A stretch of 46,137 nucleotides of DNA from the IMG/VR virus record IMGVR_UViG_3300026320_000012, positions 1 to 46,137 of that record. One strand, 5' to 3'. Source of the stretch: a virus. The notes under the pieces were generated by a model. That model was not told the origin of the DNA and searched no databases. It worked only from the letters and a program-made list of their open reading frames with translations. Within the stretch, counting starts at the first letter, position 1. Each line of letters begins with the position of its first letter. Positions 13,158 through 19,708 of this stretch are shown here, piece after piece. A program made the translations under genes and the position numbers.

Positions 13158-13730
13158 ATGCGCAATTGGACGTATTGGGATTGGATTGCTTACACGGGAC
13201 TCGCGTTCTCTGTTCTTATTCCTGCGGCTAAAGATGGACTAAAGGAACTTTCGGTGGGCGCTACTCCGCAATATCTATTGTCGCCAATCTGGACATTCCT
13301 GCCTGCGATCCTCTTTATTGGGGCCACTTGCATTCTGATTGCAAGGGCGTTTGGGTGGATTGGCGGTAATTCATCTCGTCTAGGTTCATGGTCTGACAAG
13401 ATGGAACCTATAAACGAACGAACTTATCTTAATGAGACGATAGAAATAGACGGGAAAAGTTTTAACCGATGCAAATTTACCAATGTGAAATTTTTCTATC
13501 GCGGGACGGGACCAGTCGCGGTTATTGAGTGCGAAATTCAAGGCTCGCTAGCCATCGAAACTGATAGCAAAGGCGCCCATACCTATTACATGCTATCGGA
13601 ACGTCTCCAGAGTTCTTCTTCTCGGGTTGTTATCGGCACGCGCAATCCCGTCTCCGGCGAAATTAAAGTCTTTAGCACGATGACTCGCAACCCCGAGCAA
13701 GCCGATCAATCCGATAAGCAGAAACGTTAA
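13158..13730 (+). CDS. Membrane protein with cytoplasmic C-terminal domain
   Basis: The ATG at 13158 lies six bases behind GGGAGGA. The 190-residue product has two membrane spans (about residues 10-28 and 44-66) and a C-terminal domain of about 120 residues that contains a pentapeptide-like Phe-Asn-Arg-Cys-Lys-Phe-Thr-Asn-Val stretch near residue 103. No family is certain. As the last gene before a non-coding block it could be a moron acting at the host membrane. Confidence 0.6.
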   Translation: MRNWTYWDWIAYTGLAFSVLIPAAKDGLKELSVGATPQYLLSPIWTFLPAILFIGATCILIARAFGWIGGNSSRLGSWSDKMEPINERTYLNETIEIDGKSFNRCKFTNVKFFYRGTGPVAVIECEIQGSLAIETDSKGAHTYYMLSERLQSSSSRVVIGTRNPVSGEIKVFSTMTRNPEQADQSDKQKR

Positions 13731-13901
13731 CACGCTCTAATTGTCGCGCCGAAAATGCTAGGGTTCATTCAGCTAGTTTCGCGATTCATATGATTTCCTC
13801 TCAAGCATATTATTCACTTTAAGAGGATTGTAGTCAAGCATAAAGTTCAGTTTAGAAAATACTAAACGTAAGTCATTGAACCTGTTTACCTTTTATAGGT
13901 A

Positions 13902-13931
13902 TTGACGGGTTAACTAGAAGAATCAGATAAT
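13902..13931 (+). promoter_or_regulatory. Rightward promoter in the non-coding block
   Basis: TTGACG (13902-13907) and GATAAT (13926-13931) are 18 bases apart in an AT-rich stretch. Transcripts would run rightward, antisense through the tRNA and on toward the DUF1376 gene. The 170 bases upstream (13731-13901) are AT-rich with no gene that I can support. Confidence 0.45.
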
Positions 13932-13950
13932 TACAGACGCAAAAAGAGGG

Positions 13951-14024
13951 CGGACCGGGGGAGACTCCAACTCCCGACTTCCCGCTTAGTAGGCGGGCAC
14001 TCTATGCGACTGAGTTACCGGCCC
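13951..14024 (-). tRNA. tRNA with ACU anticodon on an arginine-type body
   Basis: The 74-base cloverleaf is complete: acceptor GGGCCGG/CCGGTCC (one G-U pair), D stem ACTC/GAGT, anticodon stem CCCGC/GCGGG, T stem GGGAG/CTCCC, variable region of five bases, discriminator G73, no encoded CCA. The anticodon loop CTACTAA gives ACU, formally serine (AGU), but there is no long variable arm; the D loop AGTCGCATA with A20, C35, U36 and G73 are arginine-type identity features and differ from argU-type tRNA mainly by A34. C19 with G56 replaces the usual G19-C56 pair. Confidence 0.8.
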
Positions 14025-14044
14025 TCCAAATGCAGCACCACCAC

Positions 14045-14088
14045 GACCTACGCGAGTGATCTTTTCTAGGGACTTGCTCGCGTAGGTC
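14045..14088. repeat. Perfect 12-bp inverted repeat
   Basis: GACCTACGCGAG (14045-14056) and CTCGCGTAGGTC (14077-14088) flank a 20-base loop. It lies 21 bases upstream of the tRNA in the tRNA's direction, and it is followed on the plus strand by TTCTCTTT. It could be a bidirectional terminator, an RNA processing hairpin or a protein site. Confidence 0.6.
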
Positions 14089-14097
14089 TTCTCTTTC

Positions 14098-14176
14098 ATG
14101 GCCCGCGCACGGTGGGTTACCGGACGATCAGATGGGCTAGCTGGTTCGTGTCTCTAGGGCGCTTTAAGCGGGCCAT
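14098..14176. repeat. 9-bp inverted repeat enclosing 61 bases
   Basis: ATGGCCCGC (14098-14106) and GCGGGCCAT (14168-14176) can pair and close a 79-base structure in a stretch with no supported gene. With the neighbouring hairpins it suggests a structured non-coding RNA or a replication or packaging site. The rest of 14177-14492 holds only an open frame without a start codon (14241-14375). Confidence 0.35.
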
Positions 14177-14492
14177 CCGAACATTCTATCCCGCACCTTC
14201 CAGGCTAGTCCCGCGCTGTTTCAATCAAACTGAGGCATGACCCGAAATCTATGGCGCGCAAGACCTCGCGGGCGACTTCAACGATGAATACCGGATCGAG
14301 TTGAATAGGGAGGATGCCATAGAAGCGGAGGCGGTCATCCACATGGGCAACTTCCTCCTGATCGAGAGCAAATAGCATGACCACCGCATCCTCAGCTGCC
14401 GCAATTCTCCCGCGCGTTCATGCGGCACATGCTGTAGAATCTTAGCTTGCCGGTGACGGCTCGGTTTAAAGCGCGAATGGGTTGATCGCCCC

Positions 14493-14510
14493 GCCACGCC
14501 GCAACGTGGC
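14493..14510 (+). other. Hairpin in the leader of the DUF1376 gene
   Basis: GCCACG and CGTGGC form a perfect six-pair stem with a six-base loop, 25 bases before the GGAGG site of the next gene. No T-run follows. It may shape access to the ribosome site. Confidence 0.35.
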
Positions 14511-14543
14511 TAGCGCCCGAACAATTACCTTTGCGGAGGTTCT

Positions 14544-15185
14544 ACGAACTTCTATAAGCACTATCTTGGTGACTATGCCAGGGACACGGCGCATCTCTCA
14601 GTCACCGAACATGGCGTCTATCGCCTCCTGATGGACCATTACTACGCGCTCCTCAAGCCTCTACCTGACGATTTTGCCTATCTTTGCCGCGTTGCAAAAT
14701 GTCACTCAAGGCATGAAAAGGCCGCTTTGAGATCAATTCGAGATCAATTCTTCGACATCATCAACTGTCAACTTAGACACACACGCATAGACCAAGAAAT
14801 CCTTAAATATCAACAAAACTCCGATACGAACCGTAAAGCAATCGAATCGAGATGGAATACGAACCGTAATACCAAGCCAGAAGCCAGAAGCCAGATACCA
14901 GAAGAATCTAAGTCAACACCATTAGCTTCGAGCCCTAACGGGCTCTCGGCTGGTCTCAATGGCAAAAGCGTTGCTTACATTCCGCTAGTGGACGGAACTG
15001 AATTCGGGCTTTCAGAAGGTGAGTTGGACGAGCTAAAGAAGGCCTACCCGGCTCTTGACTGCAAGCAGACAATGCTTGAAATCAGGGCATGGTGCATAGC
15101 TAATCCAACAAGGAAAAAGACCAGGAGAGGCGCAATGCGGTTCATCAATTCATGGATGGCTAGGCTTCAGGATCGGGCGCGCTGA
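14544..15185 (+). CDS. DUF1376 (YdaU-like) replication-type protein with ACG start
   Basis: The N-terminal 80 residues are a DUF1376 domain: Asn-Phe-Tyr-Lys-His-Tyr-Leu-Gly-Asp-Tyr-Ala-Arg-Asp-Thr-Ala-His-Leu, then Glu-His-Gly-Val-Tyr-Arg-Leu-Leu and a Lys-Pro-Leu-Pro-Asp-Asp segment. Members normally begin with Met just before Asn-Phe/Tyr-Tyr; here that codon is ACG (14544-14546), four bases behind GGAGG, and there is no ATG, GTG or TTG between the in-frame TAG at 14511 and the ATG at 14631, which would cut 29 residues from the domain. The linker is low-complexity and a helical C-terminal domain (about 150-210) follows. The family is linked to phage replication initiation. Confidence 0.75.
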   Translation, partial: TNFYKHYLGDYARDTAHLSVTEHGVYRLLMDHYYALLKPLPDDFAYLCRVAKCHSRHEKAALRSIRDQFFDIINCQLRHTRIDQEILKYQQNSDTNRKAIESRWNTNRNTKPEARSQIPEESKSTPLASSPNGLSAGLNGKSVAYIPLVDGTEFGLSEGELDELKKAYPALDCKQTMLEIRAWCIANPTRKKTRRGAMRFINSWMARLQDRAR

Positions 15186-15598
15186 TGGCATACGACAGAC
15201 CAGAGCGGGAGGCGGAGCATAAAAAGGCCGCAGGACCCACCATGTGCGAATGGAATGAGATGGGGGCCAACTGCCCGCATCGCGGCATCCTTTCACCCGG
15301 TAATCTCGGCTATGGCCCCTGGTATTGCCGCGAGCATTTCTATGATCTGCGCGGCTATCCGGATATGAAAGCTGAGAACCTGCATGGCAACCAGCTGCCA
15401 AAGACGCCACTGCATTCGATTGCGGTTGACGAGATACACAAGAAAATACGCGAGAAATTCGCGGCCAGAACGGCTCCGGCGGTCAATCCTACCGCCTTCG
15501 CGCATCCCATTGAGGACGAGGAAACGGAGGCTGCGTTTGCGGCTTATATGGCCGAACCCGTAAAAGAGGACTCCGAAACGCCGCAGGAAGTATCCTAA
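15185..15598 (+). CDS. Cys/His-containing early protein (137 aa)
   Basis: TGATG overlap joins it to the DUF1376 gene. Residues 20-55 contain Cys-Glu-Trp ... Cys-Pro-His-Arg-Gly ... Gly-Pro-Trp-Tyr-Cys-Arg-Glu-His-Phe, a likely zinc-binding site as found in proteins encoded next to DUF1376 genes. The C-terminal half is acidic and probably disordered. It is the last rightward early gene; the next genes converge on it after 23 bases. Confidence 0.6.
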   Translation: MAYDRPEREAEHKKAAGPTMCEWNEMGANCPHRGILSPGNLGYGPWYCREHFYDLRGYPDMKAENLHGNQLPKTPLHSIAVDEIHKKIREKFAARTAPAVNPTAFAHPIEDEETEAAFAAYMAEPVKEDSETPQEVS

Positions 15599-15621
15599 AC
15601 CGCGCCAGGATCACCCAGGAG

Positions 15622-15819
15622 CTAATATTGTCTCTTCCGTGGCTCCCACTGAGGGACCTTTTCCTTGACGGGGACCTCAGCCCGCAAGCGCCTCTCAGCC
15701 AGCAGCCGATAGAACGAACTGGGCAGCACGCCTGCCTTCCGCGCCGCCGCATGAGCATTGACCCCGGCAGCATGTAGCCGCAGGGCTTCCTTCATCTCGG
15801 CGGAGCGTTTAGCGCCCAT
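15622..15819 (-). CDS. Small HTH protein (65 aa)
   Basis: I start at the ATG at 15819, which sits in the end of the upstream gene (11-base overlap). Residues 8-45 look like a resolvase/Fis-type helix-turn-helix: Glu-Ala-Leu-Arg-Leu-His-Ala-Ala-Gly-Val, Ala-Ala-Ala-Arg-Lys-Ala-Gly-Val and Ser-Ser-Phe-Tyr-Arg-Leu-Leu. The C-terminal tail is basic. It may regulate this short operon. Confidence 0.55.
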   Translation of the reverse strand: MGAKRSAEMKEALRLHAAGVNAHAAARKAGVLPSSFYRLLAERRLRAEVPVKEKVPQWEPRKRQY

Positions 15820-15979
15820 TAGGCAGGACTTGCTTGTAATGACAAAGCGCATTGACGGCCTCGCTCGCATCCATGCCGCGCAGAACCATTTCTTCAAGCG
15901 CCTGACGGCGAGGGACTGGCTGCGAATGCCCGCACAGCACCAGCTCATCAAGCCAGCGGTCCGTTATGGTCTTATTCAT
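15809..15979 (-). CDS. Small protein (56 aa)
   Basis: The ATG overlaps the upstream stop by eight bases (ATGAATAA). The product is helical with two cysteines, Leu-Asp-Glu-Leu-Val-Leu-Cys near residue 10 and an Arg-Arg-Gln-Ala-Leu-Glu-Glu-Met-Val-Leu-Arg-Gly helix. No family recognised; support comes from the tight fit with both neighbours. Confidence 0.5.
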   Translation of the reverse strand: MNKTITDRWLDELVLCGHSQPVPRRQALEEMVLRGMDASEAVNALCHYKQVLPNGR

Positions 15980-16409
15980 GCCGCACCTTCGTCAACACGG
16001 CGCGGGCAAGAATGCGAATGGCTCGGCTCAAAGCTAAGCCATTTGTTCGGTCGCACATAGCGTCTATCCGTTTCAGCGCCTCGACCAGCTCCCTGTTCTG
16101 CGCGGCGAGGGCGTCATTAGAATACTTCAAGTTGTCGCGTTCACAGACGAGCGCGGCCATAACAGACCCTTCACGCTCGACATTTTCCAGCGCCTCCAGC
16201 GATACGCCTTCAAGGGCATTGACGCAAGCCACGATACGCCGGGCGTTGGCGTTAGTATGTACGTCGGCTATAGGATCAAGCGTGCCTCCAATAGTGTCTC
16301 CGTTACGATAAATCGTGTTTTCGGTGGCGACGTTTCCAGGCGAGCGTTTAACAATCCACTTACCGGGCGTATGCTCTCCCGCGCGGGGCTTTGCGTTAGG
16401 GGCGGTCAT
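15972..16409 (-). CDS. Phage protein of the HTPGKW / NARRIVACVN type
   Basis: The 145-residue product opens with a flexible segment and His-Thr-Pro-Gly-Lys-Trp, and has Asn-Ala-Arg-Arg-Ile-Val-Ala-Cys-Val-Asn-Ala-Leu-Glu-Gly near residue 75, motifs shared by many unnamed phage proteins, followed by a coiled coil. GGGAGAACG precedes the ATG at 16409; the frame extends upstream to 16463 but without a ribosome site. Confidence 0.65.
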   Translation of the reverse strand: MTAPNAKPRAGEHTPGKWIVKRSPGNVATENTIYRNGDTIGGTLDPIADVHTNANARRIVACVNALEGVSLEALENVEREGSVMAALVCERDNLKYSNDALAAQNRELVEALKRIDAMCDRTNGLALSRAIRILARAVLTKVRHE

Positions 16410-16467
16410 TTCGTTCTCCCTCATGGTTTCAAAGTAGGAATAGTCGCTGGGCCAGTAGGACATGGCG

Positions 16468-16638
16468 CTAGATAGCTGCCAGTCGGCGCAGTTGAGCGCG
16501 GCTGATGCCTTCCTTCGCCATGCGCTCCTTGCACAGCGCCACAGTTTCAGCGGAGTTCGCCTTCACGGTCGCGTCGGTGAAATTCCTGACGCGGGCTTCA
16601 GCCTCAGTAAGAATCTGCCACAATTCACGATAGGTCAT
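16468..16638 (-). CDS. Small helical protein (56 aa)
   Basis: GGGAGGA stands just before two consecutive ATGs; the second (16638) has the better spacing. The product is a helical, Glu/Arg/Ala-rich chain starting Met-Thr-Tyr-Arg-Glu-Leu-Trp with one Cys. No family recognised. It lies between the HNH gene and the HTPGKW-type gene. Confidence 0.55.
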   Translation of the reverse strand: MTYRELWQILTEAEARVRNFTDATVKANSAETVALCKERMAKEGISRAQLRRLAAI

Positions 16639-16694
16639 CATTCCTCCCGTTTGCCTTACGTTGGAAATCATCCCCGGTGTAGCGACCGGCGGCG

Positions 16695-17147
16695 CTAGAG
16701 CCATTGCTGACGTGTCCTGATTCTGGAAATCTGCGTCTGTGATACCCCAAACTCTGCGGCGATAGCTTCCTGCGGCTTGGTCGAAGCTCTGATGGCGATG
16801 ACTTGCTCCAAGGAGAGCTTAGCGTTGTAGTTGGCCGTTCCAGCCTGAACGCGTCCACGCGATCCGTCTGGATTGCCGCGACCGCGACCCTTGAGGTGCA
16901 TATCGCGGTTATTGTCGCCGCGAGTCCCAAGGAATAGATGGGCTGGATTTACGCAGCATCGCACATCGCATGAATGGCACACGCACAGAGCGCCAGTGAT
17001 CTGGCCACGGTAAAGCGCATAGGCCATTCGATGGGCATACTGATTGAACCATTTCGCATAACCCTTCTCGCTGAGTTTGCGCATCCAAATCCAGCACCCA
17101 GAGAAGGGAATGCGCTCAATGGTGGCTTCAAATTGTTCAAGGTTCAT
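16695..17147 (-). CDS. HNH endonuclease with C-terminal HTH repeat
   Basis: The 150-residue protein contains the HNH_3-type core Cys-Val-Cys-His-Ser-Cys-Asp-x-x-x-Cys-Cys-Val-Asn-Pro-Ala-His-Leu-Phe-Leu-Gly-Thr (about residues 56-76) and Asp-Asn-x-Arg-Asp-Met. The end (about 105-150) is a small HTH as in homing endonucleases: Ala-Asn-Tyr-Asn-Ala-Lys-Leu ... Ala-Ala-Glu-Phe-Gly-Val-Ser-Gln-Thr. It is the first gene behind a consensus promoter, and is probably a free-standing homing nuclease that carried or attracted the small genes behind it. Confidence 0.85.
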   Translation of the reverse strand: MNLEQFEATIERIPFSGCWIWMRKLSEKGYAKWFNQYAHRMAYALYRGQITGALCVCHSCDVRCCVNPAHLFLGTRGDNNRDMHLKGRGRGNPDGSRGRVQAGTANYNAKLSLEQVIAIRASTKPQEAIAAEFGVSQTQISRIRTRQQWL

Positions 17148-17177
17148 CAGATTACCCCAATCGGACTGCTCACCCTC

Positions 17178-17206
17178 ACTGTAGCATTATGAACTAGCGC
17201 TGTCAA
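17178..17206 (-). promoter_or_regulatory. Promoter of the HNH operon
   Basis: On the minus strand TTGACA (17206-17201), 17 bases, TACAGT (17183-17178) places the transcript start about 24 bases before the HNH start codon. The consensus -35 suggests host sigma-70 use. The remaining 17207-17322 region holds no gene that I can support. Confidence 0.55.
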
Positions 17207-17322
17207 GCACTATTTGCGTCAGCACAAACAAAGGTGTAGAACGCAAGCATCACCAGAGCACAGCCGCCTGAACGGGCGTCCCCGGAGTGGGAATGGCTTT
17301 GGGGGGATAGGGGGGCCGTAAC

Positions 17323-17910
17323 ATGGAATTCCCACCATTTGCATTTTCTACTCCAGAAAGTGCTACGATAGACGCAATGAACGAACACCACTACTCCCGC
17401 ATTGATGCAGGACAATCACGGCAATCCATCACGAAGCCCATAGCAGCCATCCCGGTCGAAAACCCCGACCTGCCTTCAGCCAAAGCCCAGATCGTCGCAC
17501 AGGCGATCTTAGATCACTCCGAAGGCAAATCTCTCCGTCAGATAGCCCAGCACCTCGATGTTAGCTACGAAGGATTGCGCATCTGGATGCTTCAGGAGCA
17601 ACCAGCTAACTACAAAGCCGCCCAAGAACTCGGGCTAATCTCAAGGATCGTCTATGCGGATAAAGAGTTGGATGATGCCGCAAACAGCCTTGATATCGCA
17701 CGCGCACGCGAGACTGGCAAGTTCGCTCGATGGGATGCAGAGCGCAGACTCCCTCACTTATTCGGTCAAAAGCAAGAGGTGACGCACAAGGGACACGCTC
17801 CGGTCCTGAGCATCACGATTGTGGATAACTCGGGCAAAATCGTGGATAACTTGGGTCAGGATCAACATAGCAGCGTTATGTTAAATACGCCTGAGCTGCC
17901 TCAGAAGTAG
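17323..17910 (+). CDS. Terminase small subunit-like protein
   Basis: The 195-residue product has a HTH in the middle (Gln-Ala-Ile-Leu-Asp-His-Ser-Glu-Gly-Lys-Ser-Leu-Arg-Gln-Ile-Ala, Val-Ser-Tyr-Glu-Gly-Leu-Arg-Ile-Trp, residues about 60-85) followed by a helical region and Ala-Arg-Trp-Asp-Ala-Glu-Arg-Arg-Leu-Pro-x-Leu-Phe-Gly, close to the Lys-Trp ... Pro-x-x-Tyr-Gly ending of phage small terminases. It would recognise the packaging site. The ATG at 17323 follows a long G-run; another at 17377 lacks a ribosome site. TerL is unusually far away, at 24.4 kb. Confidence 0.7.
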   Translation: MEFPPFAFSTPESATIDAMNEHHYSRIDAGQSRQSITKPIAAIPVENPDLPSAKAQIVAQAILDHSEGKSLRQIAQHLDVSYEGLRIWMLQEQPANYKAAQELGLISRIVYADKELDDAANSLDIARARETGKFARWDAERRLPHLFGQKQEVTHKGHAPVLSITIVDNSGKIVDNLGQDQHSSVMLNTPELPQK

Positions 17911-18059
17911 GCAAGCATCGGCTCGCCCCGGTTTCAAGACTCGCGCGGTCATGCGCTGTAAGCATGCTTTCCCTGCCAGGTTTTGACCCAGGGGGCTATC
18001 TTTCCGGCTTGACGGGCAAGGGGCTATGCTGGGTTACATACTCCCCATCCCCCAGAAAA

Positions 18060-18287
18060 ATGAGCCCGGAGAGTGCTTGCAATTTAAAATCATGTGTGAT
18101 TCAATATCGCATGGAAGAAATTAAGCGGTTGCCGTGCGAGGAGCTTGGAAAATGCATCTACCCGAGTTGTTTGAAAAGTTGCCATGATCCAAACTGCAAG
18201 AGCTTATGCCACCTCGGGCCGTCGTGGCATCAAAGGCATCTGGTTATAGAAGCAGAACGCGCAGGAAAACTTCGTGCCGGAAATTAA
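18060..18287 (+). CDS. Possible Cys-rich small protein
   Basis: The frame is open from 17964 and the C-terminal 58 residues have seven cysteines at regular spacing (Leu-Pro-Cys ... Cys-Ile-Tyr-Pro-Ser-Cys ... Ser-Cys-His ... Cys-Lys-Ser-Leu-Cys-His), which could bind metal. None of the starts (17964, 18060, 18111) has a ribosome site, so the N-terminus is open. It overlaps the next GTG by 14 bases. Confidence 0.4.
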   Translation: MSPESACNLKSCVIQYRMEEIKRLPCEELGKCIYPSCLKSCHDPNCKSLCHLGPSWHQRHLVIEAERAGKLRAGN

Positions 18288-18468
18288 GAATGCTGGGGCG
18301 CAGGCGGTTCGGACTCCTCCCTCCGATGCGGTGCTGCCTGCGACCTCAGCTTCGGTATCCGGGAAGAAGATTGGAAGGCCGAGGTTGAACCGGACTGCGG
18401 AAGAAAAAAAAGCGCTGAGGAGGGAGTATTTGAGGAAGTATCGGGCGAGGAAACGTGAGTCTGCTTGA
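18274..18468 (+). CDS. AT-hook-like basic protein (64 aa)
   Basis: A GTG behind AGGAAA starts a 64-residue product with a Pro/Ala/Ser-rich first half and a very basic second half. It contains Lys-Lys-Ile-Gly-Arg-Pro-Arg-Leu, an AT-hook core that binds the minor groove of AT-rich DNA, and ends in a Lys/Arg helix. It may bind DNA next to the terminase gene. Confidence 0.5.
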   Translation: MPEIKNAGAQAVRTPPSDAVLPATSASVSGKKIGRPRLNRTAEEKKALRREYLRKYRARKRESA

Positions 18469-18631
18469 GTTGCTGATGCAGCATCTGGTGCCTGCTGGTC
18501 CTGCGCCAGCGCAGAGGGTGGCGGGGGTGCTGCCTGGGAGGAGTCCATCGCAGGAGGATTTCCTGCTGCAGCAGTTGCGTGCTCAGAGCGATGTGAAGAG
18601 TCTGGAAGCGCTGTTCCAGAAGTACAAATGA
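18455..18631 (+). CDS. Small leucine-rich protein before the sugar genes (58 aa)
   Basis: A GTG behind GAGGAAAC starts it, 14 bases inside the upstream gene, and its stop overlaps the epimerase ATG as ATGA. The product has a hydrophobic helix start, a Pro/Ala/Gly linker and a C-terminal helix rich in Gln and Leu. No family recognised. The overlap couples it to the sugar cluster. Confidence 0.5.
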   Translation: MSLLELLMQHLVPAGPAPAQRVAGVLPGRSPSQEDFLLQQLRAQSDVKSLEALFQKYK

Positions 18632-19497
18632 GGTACTTGGTTCTAGGCGCTTCGAGTTTCTACGGTTCGAATTTCTTGAAATTCCTGCAGGAAAAAGGTG
18701 AGGATGTCAAAGGACTCAGCCGCCCCGAGTTTGATCTGCGCAAGGATTTCATGGTCCCCAACGCAGATATCGTCGTCAACTTCATTGCCGAGAGTCTTGT
18801 TGCCGAATCTTGGGAAGACCCCGAGCGCTGGCTCGAAACGAACGTCGTATGCACCAACCGGCTATTTGAGGAAATACGCAAGAAGGAAATAGGCCTCTAC
18901 ATCCATATTTCCACGCCGGAAGTGTATGGGTCGAACACCCACTGGATGAAGGAGCGCCGCGACTACCTGCCGGCGACGCCGTATGCGGTCTCCAGAGCCG
19001 CAGCGGATATGATGCTGCAAGCCTACTGGAAGGCTTACCGTTTCCCCATGATTATCACCAGGACTGCGAATATCTATGGCAAAGGCCAACAAGATTTCAG
19101 GCTCATCCCGAAAGCGTTCTCCTTGCTGGCATCCGGAATGCCCTTTCCAGTCCGCGGGACTGGGCGTTCTCAGCGTAGCTTCATCCACGTTCGAGATGCA
19201 GCCCGAGCACTATATGTGCTTTCCAAAGACGGAAAAGCCGGAGAGCACTACCACATCTCGACCCGGAAGCAACACTCGATCCTAGAAGTCGTGAGGATGA
19301 TCTGCAAGATATTGGGTAAGGGCGAGGTTGAGTTTGAAAAAGACAGACTCGGGAAAGACCATGCCTACCTGCTGAACTCGGACAAGATGAGGGCGTTGGG
19401 CTGGTACGATCAGATCGAGCTTTATGAGGGGTTAAGAGATTATGCAGATCATGGCGGTTTCCTTGAAGACAGCAGAAGATTTCTTGTCGAAACATGA
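18628..19497 (+). CDS. NAD-dependent epimerase/dehydratase (extended SDR)
   Basis: The 289-residue protein has the Rossmann motif Gly-Ala-Ser-Ser-Phe-Tyr-Gly-Ser (residues 7-14), the SDR Ser-Thr-Pro-Glu-Val-Tyr-Gly strand near 95 and a Pro-Tyr-Ala-Val-Ser-Arg-Ala-Ala-Ala-Asp segment near 115 where the catalytic Tyr-x-x-x-Lys should be; the Lys is Arg here. The rest follows the nucleotide-sugar epimerase/dehydratase pattern (Thr-Arg-x-x-Asn-x-Tyr-Gly, Arg-Ser-Phe-Ile-His-Val-Arg-Asp). It should act on an NDP-sugar. It heads the sugar cluster by ATGA overlap. Confidence 0.85.
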   Translation: MRYLVLGASSFYGSNFLKFLQEKGEDVKGLSRPEFDLRKDFMVPNADIVVNFIAESLVAESWEDPERWLETNVVCTNRLFEEIRKKEIGLYIHISTPEVYGSNTHWMKERRDYLPATPYAVSRAAADMMLQAYWKAYRFPMIITRTANIYGKGQQDFRLIPKAFSLLASGMPFPVRGTGRSQRSFIHVRDAARALYVLSKDGKAGEHYHISTRKQHSILEVVRMICKILGKGEVEFEKDRLGKDHAYLLNSDKMRALGWYDQIELYEGLRDYADHGGFLEDSRRFLVET

Positions 19498-19708
19498 AAG
19501 ACACTATAAGGCTCCCGTTGAACCTGTCTGCGCCATAGGGGTTGGCGATGAAACCGGTCTCCATGGCGCAGCAGTCCTCGGAAGAAACGGCGAAGATGCA
19601 GAACTTGCCCATATCTATTGCGACGGAGCCTCCCAAGCCTATAGCCTCCTATACGGAGCTTGCTGGCGCACCCTCAAAGCCTTGGGGTACAAAAAGGCCG
19701 TTCTGTGA
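19442..19708 (+). CDS. Truncated XF1762-like (GNAT-type) protein
   Basis: The 88-residue product matches the front of a phage family I know as XF1762-like: His-Glu-Arg-His-Tyr-Lys-Ala-Pro-Val near residue 18, a Gly-x-Ala-Val-Leu-Gly-Arg strand, and Cys-Asp-Gly-Ala-x-x-Ala-Tyr-Ser-Leu-Leu-Tyr-Gly-Ala near 62. Relatives run on for some 60 residues after Leu-Gly-Tyr-Lys-Lys; here the frame stops three codons later, where the E1alpha gene begins. It overlaps the epimerase gene by 56 bases and is probably a remnant. Confidence 0.6.
   Translation: MQIMAVSLKTAEDFLSKHERHYKAPVEPVCAIGVGDETGLHGAAVLGRNGEDAELAHIYCDGASQAYSLLYGACWRTLKALGYKKAVL

Noticed and set aside
14249-14497. Leftward 82-residue frame in the non-coding block
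   Set aside because: Biased Arg/Ser composition, no ribosome site and no recognisable domain.
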